Positions 33,256 through 39,544 of a stretch of 39,544 bases of DNA are shown here, one piece after another; within the stretch, counting starts at the first letter, position 1; every line of letters starts with the position of its first letter. The notes under the pieces are model-generated. The model did no database searches and was not told the DNA's origin. It saw only the letters and a list, made by a program, of their open reading frames with translations. The position numbers and the translations under genes were made by a program. Source of the DNA: Myxococcales bacterium (GTDB taxonomy: Bacteria > Myxococcota_A > Polyangia > Polyangiales > Polyangiaceae); the NCBI GenBank assembly GCA_947473045.1, contig CANJCO010000048.1, positions 1 through 39,544 on the forward strand, given 5' to 3'.

Positions 33256-35718
33256 GTGACCGATCGCGCGCCCGTGGGGAAGCAGGCTTCGTCGCCGCGC
33301 GTAGATTCCAGCGTGGAAGGCGCGCGCGATCAGAAACCCGCGCAGCGTGCCGGTCGGGGCGTGCTGCGAGGCGTGTGGCGCTGGACAAAGCGGCTCATGG
33401 TTGTGGGCGCGGTCACGGCGGTCGCCGGGGCCGTCGCCACGGTGGTGGTCATTCGTCGCTACGAAGCCGACCTGCCGAGCGTGTCCGACCTGAGAGGCAA
33501 CTACCACCCGCCTCAAGTCACGCGCATTTTGGCGCGCGATGGGTCGACGCTGGCGGAGGTGTTCTCGGAGCGCCGCACCGTGGTGTCGCTGACGCGGCTT
33601 CCGGCCCACGTGAAGCTGGCGATTTTGGCGGCCGAAGACGCGGGATTTTACGAGCACGAGGGGCTCAACTACCTCGGCATCGCGCGCGCCATGCTCATCA
33701 ACCTGCGCAGCGGTCGCACGCGCCAGGGAGGCTCCACGATCACCCAGCAGGTCGTCAAAAATCTGTTGCTCGGCCAGGAGCGCACCTACAGCCGAAAGAT
33801 CAGGGAGGCGCTGCTCGCCAGGCGACTGGAGCAGGAGCTGCCCAAGGATGACATCCTTGAATTGTATGTAAACCACATCTATTTTGGAGACGGCAACTAC
33901 GGCATCGAAGAAGCGGCACGCGGCACGTTCGGCAAGAGCGCCCACGATCTCACCATCGCAGAGGCCGCGCTGCTCGCGTGCCTGCCGGCCGGGCCCGATC
34001 GCTTCTCGCCCCGCAAACACCTCGACCGCACCCTGACCCGGCGCGCGTTCGTGCTCGAGCAGATGCACCAGAAGGGCTTTCTGAACGACGCGCAGTTCGC
34101 GGCGGCCCGAGACGAGGTCGTCAAGCTCGGAAGCCTCGATGACGCCGGCGGTGATCTCGCGCCCGAAGTCGTCGAGCTCGCGAAGAAGGCGCTGCGCGAT
34201 CTGGTGCACGACGAGGCGGCGCGCGGCGGGTACACGATCACGACGACGATCGATCCGAAGCTACAGGCCGCGGCGCGCAAGGCAGTGCGGGACGCGCTCG
34301 GAGCCTACGACAAGCGCCATGGGCTCCCGGGCGCGCTCAAGCTGCCCGCGGGCGCCACGGTCGACAAGAAGGGCCACGTCGTGAAGGCGCCGGCGCCGCG
34401 CGATCCGCCGTTCGTGGGAACGCCCGACTTCGCGCACCACAAGGTGCTGGTCGGCGTCGTCGAAGGCGCAGATGACGCCAAGGGAACCTTCGATGTGCGC
34501 GTGGGCACCGCGCACGGCACGGTGAAGCTCGCCGACTATGCGCGCTACAATCCCGACAAGCTCGCGCCTTCGACCTATGCGCCTGTGGGCGCGACGGTGC
34601 GCGTGAGCCTGCTGGCGGCGGTCACCGATCCCGCAGTGGGCGGTCCCGCAGTGCGCATCCCGCTGCGACTCGAGCTGGGTCCCGAGAGCGCGATGGTCGC
34701 GCTCGACGTGCGCACGCGGCAGGTTTTGGCCCTGATCGGCAACTACGAGGCTGCAAACGCGGGCCTCGATCGGGCGACGCGCGCGCGGCGCCAGCCAGGC
34801 TCGACCTTCAAGCCAATCGTCTATTCCTATGCCCTGCACGCCCGGCGCTTTACGCCTGCGTCGCTGGTCGATCCACGCGCCGATCAGTTTCGCGGGAATT
34901 ACCATCCGTCGAACTACGAGGGCTACGCGGGCACCGAGTCGATTCGCCTTCGGGAGGCGCTGGCGCTGAGCGTCAACGTCGTCGCCGTGCGCGTGCTCGA
35001 AGATGTGGGCCCCGCCAACGTGGTGTCGTGGGCGCTCTCGCTGGGAATCGAGTCAACGCTCAAGCCTGACCTGTCGCTGGCGCTCGGCAGCTACGAGATC
35101 ACGCCGATGGAGCTCGCCGGAGCGTATGCGACCTTCGCCGCCGGCGGCGTTTATGACACGCCGCGGGTGATCACGCGCATCACCGGTCCCGACGGAAAGG
35201 ACCTCGACCTCACGCCCCTGCCTCCGCCGCGCCGCGTCCTCGACGACGCCGAGGCCTATGTCACGACGAACATGCTCACCAGCGTGATCGACCACGGAAC
35301 GGCAGTGCGCGCGAAATCGCTCGGCCGCCCGATCGCGGGCAAGACCGGAACGAGCAACCAGTCCAAAGACACCTGGTTTGCGGGGTATTCCTCCGAGACC
35401 GCGGCGGTTGTGTGGGTCGGATACGATGACGGAAAGCCCCTCGGCGCGAGCGAGACCGGCGCCGTGGCCGCGCTGCCGGCGTGGATCGACTTCATGAAGG
35501 TCGCGAGCGAGCACAAGCCTCCCAGTCAGTTCCCGCGCCCCGCCGGCGTCGTCAGCGTCACCATCGACAAAGCCACAGGAATGCTGCCGCCGGAAGGAGA
35601 CACGGACACGCTCGAGGAGGTCTTCCTCGCGGGCACCGAGCCCACCGAGGTGGGAGCGCCAACGGGCGACGCTGGCGCCGGCGACGCAGGCCGCGGCGAG
35701 CCCGACGCAGCGCCTTGA
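33256..35718 (+). CDS. mrcA: Penicillin-binding protein 1A-type bifunctional peptidoglycan synthase
   Basis: This 820-residue class A PBP polymerises and cross-links peptidoglycan at the outer face of the inner membrane. A short cytoplasmic tail precedes one membrane helix (~47-66). The glycosyltransferase domain follows, with catalytic Glu127 in AAEDAGFYEHEG and the QGGSTITQQVVKN motif. A linker (~345-470) comes next, then the transpeptidase domain with S516-T-F-K519, S572-V-N574 and K696-T-G698. The C-terminal ~50 residues are Asp/Ala/Gly-rich. The start is GTG 33256; GAGGGAG lies only 1-2 bases upstream, too close for an ideal ribosome site, and TACACG lies 7 bases upstream as a near-match to the leaderless -10 pattern. 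It follows the xanthine dehydrogenase by 47 bases, with no functional link evident. Confidence 0.95.
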   Translation: MTDRAPVGKQASSPRVDSSVEGARDQKPAQRAGRGVLRGVWRWTKRLMVVGAVTAVAGAVATVVVIRRYEADLPSVSDLRGNYHPPQVTRILARDGSTLAEVFSERRTVVSLTRLPAHVKLAILAAEDAGFYEHEGLNYLGIARAMLINLRSGRTRQGGSTITQQVVKNLLLGQERTYSRKIREALLARRLEQELPKDDILELYVNHIYFGDGNYGIEEAARGTFGKSAHDLTIAEAALLACLPAGPDRFSPRKHLDRTLTRRAFVLEQMHQKGFLNDAQFAAARDEVVKLGSLDDAGGDLAPEVVELAKKALRDLVHDEAARGGYTITTTIDPKLQAAARKAVRDALGAYDKRHGLPGALKLPAGATVDKKGHVVKAPAPRDPPFVGTPDFAHHKVLVGVVEGADDAKGTFDVRVGTAHGTVKLADYARYNPDKLAPSTYAPVGATVRVSLLAAVTDPAVGGPAVRIPLRLELGPESAMVALDVRTRQVLALIGNYEAANAGLDRATRARRQPGSTFKPIVYSYALHARRFTPASLVDPRADQFRGNYHPSNYEGYAGTESIRLREALALSVNVVAVRVLEDVGPANVVSWALSLGIESTLKPDLSLALGSYEITPMELAGAYATFAAGGVYDTPRVITRITGPDGKDLDLTPLPPPRRVLDDAEAYVTTNMLTSVIDHGTAVRAKSLGRPIAGKTGTSNQSKDTWFAGYSSETAAVVWVGYDDGKPLGASETGAVAALPAWIDFMKVASEHKPPSQFPRPAGVVSVTIDKATGMLPPEGDTDTLEEVFLAGTEPTEVGAPTGDAGAGDAGRGEPDAAP

Positions 35719-35743
35719 GGGGAGCTTTTCTGCCGCCCGCGCG

Positions 35744-35749
35744 TACGAT
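35744..35749 (+). promoter_or_regulatory. -10 box (TACGAT) 7 nt before the four-gene envelope operon
   Basis: TACGAT ends 7 bases before the ATG at 35757, matching the leaderless pattern. It overlaps the alternative ATG at 35748, which argues for the 35757 start. It lies in the 38-base gap after the PBP gene. Confidence 0.5.
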
Positions 35750-35756
35750 GACGCAG

Positions 35757-36194
35757 ATGAACCAGAGCGGCGACGTACCCTACAGACGCCCCACCGTGAC
35801 CGGCTGGCTTGCGCCCACGTTCGTCGGGCCATGCATCGCAGCGATCGCGGCCGTGGGGCTCTACGGGTGGGCAGGCCCGCTGCACGAGCTCGTGCCGCGC
35901 GGCGCGTTCGTGGTGGTCGCGCTTATTTTCGGCCTGCTGTGGGCGGGGGTCTACGGGCTCGTCACCGCGCTCGTCGACGTGGCGCTGCTCGCGCTCAAGC
36001 TCCGGGTGCTGCCGAGCGGCGCGCGGGCGTGGCTGGCGTCGATCGTCGCGCCCCTCACTGCGCTGGCCGCCTACGCCGTCTACTCGCCGCACAAGTGGTA
36101 CAAGTTCGGTCCATGGGCGATCGTCACCGCACTCGCAGTGCCGCTGCTCGCTTCCTGTGTCGCGGGACGCATCGCCGGCGGCAAGCGCCCCTGA
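35757..36194 (+). CDS. Small polytopic membrane protein, unknown function
   Basis: I recognise no family. The 145-residue protein has about four hydrophobic helices: ~17-35 (APTFVGPCIAAIAAVGLYG), ~48-72 (GAFVVVALIFGLLWAGVYGL), ~90-107 and ~119-137 (GPWAIVTALAVPLLASCVAG). Charged loops and a basic C-terminus suggest an inner-membrane protein with little soluble domain. It heads a run of four same-strand genes with overlaps or a 13-base gap, so it is probably the first gene of an operon. ATG 35748 is an alternative start adding three residues, but it lies inside the putative -10. Its stop codon overlaps the possible CTG start of the next gene. Confidence 0.7.
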   Translation: MNQSGDVPYRRPTVTGWLAPTFVGPCIAAIAAVGLYGWAGPLHELVPRGAFVVVALIFGLLWAGVYGLVTALVDVALLALKLRVLPSGARAWLASIVAPLTALAAYAVYSPHKWYKFGPWAIVTALAVPLLASCVAGRIAGGKRP

Positions 36195-37468
36195 AACGCG
36201 GGCTCGGCGCGTTCGTCGTCGCCGCGATCGCCGCATCGTCGGCCGCCCCCGCGCGGGCGGGATCGGCGCTCGACCGCGCGGCGTCGGAGCTCGCCGGCGC
36301 GCTCGGAGGCGCGACGGGCGAGACGCTGGTCGTCGCGGGCGCGCTCACGTTCGATGAGCCAACCCCGAAAGCGGACGCGATCGAGGCGGCGATGGCGACG
36401 CTGGTCGCCGGCAAGCTCGCGAACGCGCGCGCGCACAGCGGCGCGCTGACCCTCGACGCTGCGCGCAGGGCAGCCGGCGCGCGCACGTCGCTCGTATGGG
36501 TGAGCACGACCCTGCAAAACGGGCAGCTGCGCGCGAGCGCCGACCGCTACGCCGCGGCCGCAAACCCGTGGGATCGCGTTCGAAACCCGCTGCCGCCCCC
36601 GATCGCGCACAGCTTCGCCGCCGTCGCGATAGACCCGGAGATCCGCGCTTCGATGACCCCCATTTTGCTGGGGCACGCGAGCGTGCAGCGGGCGGCCCAC
36701 GGACAAGGCGCAGTCCTCGCCGTCGCGTGCGGCGATCTCGACGGCGACGGCGGACTCGAGATCGTGACCGTATCGGCCGAGCGCATCGCCGTCGGAAAGC
36801 TCACGGGCGGCAAATTCACGCCGAGCCGAACGACGCCGTGGAGCGTGCTCAACCCCCGAGTGCCTGTGCCCCTGCGCGAGCCCGTCGGTAGCGTGAGCAT
36901 CGACCCCAACCGCATCACGGCCGCCATCACCGATCGCGGGTCGGTGGTGCTGGACGAGTCCCTCAAACCGTTACAGACGCTACCCGGAATTGCGTTTGGG
37001 ACTGCGTGTGCGCGTGCAGTACCCGAAGCGTCAATGCTCGAGAACCTCGCCCCGTGCGACAGCAAAAGCAGCCAAAAGTGGCCGTTTTCCGCGTCGCGCT
37101 TCGACGCGTTCGCGAGCTGTGAAGGGAGCACCCGTGGCGGCGCCGATTTTCGCGCGACTGCTGGGAGGGACCCATCGGGCAGGTTGATCATCAATGTGGG
37201 AGATCGGGAGCTACCTCCCATCGACGGCGCCGGCGCGCAGATCGCGCTGGCCGACCTCGATCTCGACGGGGTTCCCGAGCTCGCGATGAGCGCCGGCGCG
37301 GGCGATGACAGCATCACGATAGTGACCCTCGACGACAGCGGCGCGCGCACGCGCCTGAAGCTGGCGGCACCCGATGGCGTACGGGCGCTCGCGACATGCC
37401 CACCGGAAGCACGCGACGCTCCGGCGCTGATCGCAGTCGTGGGCGCGGAGGTGTGGGTTGTCCGCTAG
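36191..37468 (+). CDS. Exported FG-GAP/VCBS-like repeat protein, possible CTG start
   Basis: The product (~425 residues) begins with a signal-peptide-like stretch (KRGLGAFVVAAIAASSAAPARA). It contains two calcium-loop style repeats of the FG-GAP/VCBS type, GDLDGDGGLEIVTVS and ADLDLDGVPELAMSAG, suggesting a beta-propeller or integrin-like fold facing the periplasm or outside. Function is unknown. No ATG, GTG or TTG lies at the signal peptide. CTG at 36191 overlaps the previous stop as CTGA and gives a perfect signal peptide. The nearest canonical in-frame start upstream is ATG 36113, which would add 26 basic residues read out of frame from the previous gene. The next gene starts 11 bases before this one ends. 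Confidence 0.7.
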   Translation: MKRGLGAFVVAAIAASSAAPARAGSALDRAASELAGALGGATGETLVVAGALTFDEPTPKADAIEAAMATLVAGKLANARAHSGALTLDAARRAAGARTSLVWVSTTLQNGQLRASADRYAAAANPWDRVRNPLPPPIAHSFAAVAIDPEIRASMTPILLGHASVQRAAHGQGAVLAVACGDLDGDGGLEIVTVSAERIAVGKLTGGKFTPSRTTPWSVLNPRVPVPLREPVGSVSIDPNRITAAITDRGSVVLDESLKPLQTLPGIAFGTACARAVPEASMLENLAPCDSKSSQKWPFSASRFDAFASCEGSTRGGADFRATAGRDPSGRLIINVGDRELPPIDGAGAQIALADLDLDGVPELAMSAGAGDDSITIVTLDDSGARTRLKLAAPDGVRALATCPPEARDAPALIAVVGAEVWVVR

Positions 37469-38801
37469 GCGCGCGCTCACGAGGCGGGGCTTCTTGGCGG
37501 GCGGCGGAGCGCTCGTCGTGGCGGGCGCCAGGACAGCGGAGGCGCGCGGGCGCTCAGGGGTGGGAGGGCGCGTTCAGCTGCGCGTCCCCTGGCCGCTGGG
37601 CGCGGTCGATCCGCACAGGCTCGACGACGGCTGCGCGGCGCTTTTTGGCAGCGCACTCTTCGATACACTTTACGTTGCCGAGGAGGCCGGATACCGCGCC
37701 TCGCTCGCGGAGGGCCCGCCGGAAGTCCTGGCTGGCGAGCTGCGCGTGCGTCTGCGGCAAGGCCTGATCACAGCCAGTGGAAGGCCGCTGGTCGCCGGCG
37801 ACGTGGTCGCGTCGATCGCGCGCGCCAGGGCCGCTGGCGCCCACGCGTGGCTCGCCGATCTGCAGCCTCCCCGCAAGCTCGACGACCTGACCGTGGCCTT
37901 CACCGCCACGCGCGAAGCCGGCCTGCTGCGCGCGCTGAGCTCTCCACTGTGCGCCGTCGTGCCCGCAGGATTTCGACCCGAGGCTCCCGACGGAACGGGA
38001 CCGATGCGCGCACTTTTGCGACGCGACGGGCTCACCCTCGTTCGCAACGTCCATGCGGCGCGCGGCCCGAGCCTGCTCGGTGAGGTTGCAGCCTATTTCG
38101 CACCAGATCTCGCTTCATCGCTGCGCGCGTTCGAGTCCGGCACCGACGAAATCGGATGGCTTGGCGCCGGCCTTCACGAGCCCCGCGCAGGCTCGGTGCC
38201 CTTCGATGCCGGCTGCATGGGATGGGCCGTGCTGCGCACGGGCGCGATGGCGGGCGTATGGGACGCACCCGGAACGGCGCAGCGGCTGTGCGACGGCATT
38301 TCCCCCGCGACGCTGTCTCACCTCGCGCTCGGGGCGGCGTGGGAGACCGAGAGCGATCAGGGCTGGGGCGGCCCGCCCGCCGACCTGCTCGTGCGCGCCG
38401 ACGCACCGTGGCTGGTCGAGCTCGCGGGCGCCGTCGCTGCGACGCTGAGCCGCCCCGGGCACGAGGTCACGGCGAGGCCCTGCGCAGCGGCGGCGTTCGT
38501 CCAGCAGCGGGCCGCGCGCAGCTACGCCCTCGCCATCGACCTCGTGCGACCGCTGTTTCAGGACGCGGACGGCGCCCTGGCGAGCCTCGCCTCTTCGAGC
38601 GACATGGCGCTCGCGCTCGATGTGCTCCGGCACCCGCCAAGGCTGCGAAAGGGGACGGTGCGCAGCCTCACGCGAACGCTTCGTGTCGGCGTGCTCGGCG
38701 ATCTTCGGGCCAAGGGCGCGCGGCGCGCCGAGCTCGTGCTGCCGTCAATGCCCGAGGGTGGCATCGACTGGTCCGGCGCATCGCTCGCCAGGCCGCGGTA
38801 A
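37458..38801 (+). CDS. Tat-exported family-5-like solute-binding protein
   Basis: The 447-residue product starts with a twin-arginine signal (TRRGFLAGGGALVVAGART). The rest resembles the peptide/nickel binding-protein family SBP_bac_5: VDPHRLDDGCAALFGSALFDTLY, SLAEGPPEVLAGELRVRLRQG and SGRPLVAGDVVASIARA follow the usual lobe I layout. It is shorter than typical (~500-550) and I see no permease or ATPase gene nearby, so it may act as a periplasmic sensor partner rather than in transport. The TTG start is well supported: GGAGG at 37447-37451 lies 6 bases upstream, and the gene overlaps the preceding stop by 11 bases. It is followed after 13 bases by the sensor-like gene. Ligand unknown. Confidence 0.75.
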   Translation: MSARRALTRRGFLAGGGALVVAGARTAEARGRSGVGGRVQLRVPWPLGAVDPHRLDDGCAALFGSALFDTLYVAEEAGYRASLAEGPPEVLAGELRVRLRQGLITASGRPLVAGDVVASIARARAAGAHAWLADLQPPRKLDDLTVAFTATREAGLLRALSSPLCAVVPAGFRPEAPDGTGPMRALLRRDGLTLVRNVHAARGPSLLGEVAAYFAPDLASSLRAFESGTDEIGWLGAGLHEPRAGSVPFDAGCMGWAVLRTGAMAGVWDAPGTAQRLCDGISPATLSHLALGAAWETESDQGWGGPPADLLVRADAPWLVELAGAVAATLSRPGHEVTARPCAAAAFVQQRAARSYALAIDLVRPLFQDADGALASLASSSDMALALDVLRHPPRLRKGTVRSLTRTLRVGVLGDLRAKGARRAELVLPSMPEGGIDWSGASLARPR

Positions 38802-38814
38802 AAGGGGCGTTTTC

Positions 38815-39544
38815 GTGAGGCTCACTCCCCGCTTCATCGTCGCCCTCGGGCTGCTCGTGACCTGCACGACCACCGGCCTTGGCGTGGTGCTACGCGAGCA
38901 GCAGCGCGAGCGTGAGGCCTCGCGGTTCGACGCTGAAGTCGCGTCAGCGTGCCGCCGCGTCGTCGCCGAAGCCCGGCGCCAAGCGGCCGCGGATCGCCGC
39001 ATGCTTCGCGGCGCCTGCGCCTCGGGCGAGCTGGTTGATCGCACCCTCGTCGCGCTCGAGGCCGGCACCCTCGACTCGCGGCGCGTGGCGCTGGCGGCCC
39101 TCATCCCCGACCAGCGGCGCGCGCTCGATCTCGACGAGCTCATGCTCGTCACGGCGAAGGGCGAGCTGCTCGGAGTCGATCCGCGCGAGCTGCTCGCGAC
39201 GAGCCGGCGTGAGGTGCTCGACTGGGCGCTGGGCCCGGAAGACCGCTTCTTGACGGACGCGCAGGCAAAGACCGTGTTCGCAGCCAAGCCGAGCGCAGTC
39301 GCCCGCTGCAAGCGCGGCTCGGGCGATAACGCGGTGGCGCTCGTGGGCGCCCGCCGACTCGATCCGCTGTTCGCGCGCATCGGGGCCACGCTCGACGTCT
39401 CCGTCGCGCGTGGCTCCGAGCCGACCACGAGCCCGCTCCGCGCGCAGGCGACATGCGCGATCGATGATCCCAACATGCGCGTGCCCATCGTCGTGACGAA
39501 GGACAAAGCAGCCCTGATCGCAGCCCTCGCCGCGATCGACCAAA
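38815..39544 (+). CDS. Membrane-anchored sensor-like protein, 3' end cut by window edge
   Basis: Direct translation from the GTG at 38815 stays open to the last base (243 codons, no stop). It has one N-terminal membrane helix (~7-26, FIVALGLLVTCTTTGLGVVL), then a charged helical stretch (EQQREREASRFDAEV) and an extracytoplasmic-type domain containing several cysteines. This layout is typical of the N-terminus of a sensor histidine kinase, cyclase or methyl-accepting protein whose output domain would lie downstream, but no output domain is visible. AAGGGG a few bases upstream is a modest ribosome site. It is the fourth gene of the operon starting at 35757. Confidence 0.65.
   Translation, partial: MRLTPRFIVALGLLVTCTTTGLGVVLREQQREREASRFDAEVASACRRVVAEARRQAAADRRMLRGACASGELVDRTLVALEAGTLDSRRVALAALIPDQRRALDLDELMLVTAKGELLGVDPRELLATSRREVLDWALGPEDRFLTDAQAKTVFAAKPSAVARCKRGSGDNAVALVGARRLDPLFARIGATLDVSVARGSEPTTSPLRAQATCAIDDPNMRVPIVVTKDKAALIAALAAIDQ

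Overview
The window is high-GC DNA (about 70% G+C by eye), densely packed with genes on both strands. It most likely comes from the chromosome of a myxobacterium or a relative (Myxococcota, probably Polyangia-like). The clues are secreted proteins built from repeated NCGxCG cysteine motifs, many lipoproteins with Asp/Ala/Gly/Pro-rich linkers, an FliA-type sigma factor, a GroEL paralogue without groES, and a very high load of antisense shadow reading frames. The assignment is inferred from gene content; there is no rRNA marker. I see no tRNA, rRNA, CRISPR, transposon or prophage, and no gene-free stretch exceeds 300 bases.

Layout. 1-1480 (minus) is the 5' part of a long cysteine-rich repeat lipoprotein that runs off the left edge. 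1554-5594 (minus) holds a class V aminotransferase followed by pyrC and pyrB. 5650-7604 (plus) holds a membrane protein coupled to an RluA-type pseudouridine synthase, converging on a class I/II aminotransferase (7647-8792, minus). 8874-12380 (plus) holds a SAM methyltransferase and a large exported protein with a NAGPA-like domain, converging on an FliA-type sigma factor (minus). 13283-14245 (minus) is a LysM/M15 murein peptidase, divergent from a papain-like lipoprotein (14328-15791, plus). 15793-18773 (minus) holds YbaK, a DUF6600 lipoprotein with a proline-rich tail, and a protein made of four ~91-residue HFAG repeats. 18911-26807 (plus) holds a GroEL paralogue, carB, a FliJ-like coiled-coil protein and a Slt-type lytic transglycosylase. 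26989-29217 (minus) holds a cysteine-rich lipoprotein, radC and trxC. 29390-39544 (plus) holds a single-chain xanthine dehydrogenase, a PBP1a-type penicillin-binding protein, and a tightly packed four-gene envelope operon of unknown role whose last gene is cut by the window edge.

How the genes connect. Pyrimidine synthesis is split: pyrC-pyrB in one place and carB in another, with no carA here. Many products work in the envelope: PBP1a, Slt, the LysM/M15 enzyme, the NAGPA-like protein and several lipoproteins. Two genes were recovered by direct translation because they run off the window: the cysteine-rich protein at the left edge and the membrane-anchored sensor-like protein at the right edge.

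Most interesting observations: (i) a recurrent TAnnnT -10-like hexamer placed 6-9 bases before the start codon of about nine genes, implying widespread leaderless mRNAs; (ii) an apparently undescribed ~91-residue repeat family (YxxHFAGxxRxTR) beside a DUF6600 lipoprotein; (iii) a eukaryote-like single-chain xanthine dehydrogenase; (iv) a lone divergent GroEL with a hairpin just upstream; (v) an uncharacterised membrane / FG-GAP / Tat-binding-protein / sensor operon that includes a possible CTG start codon.
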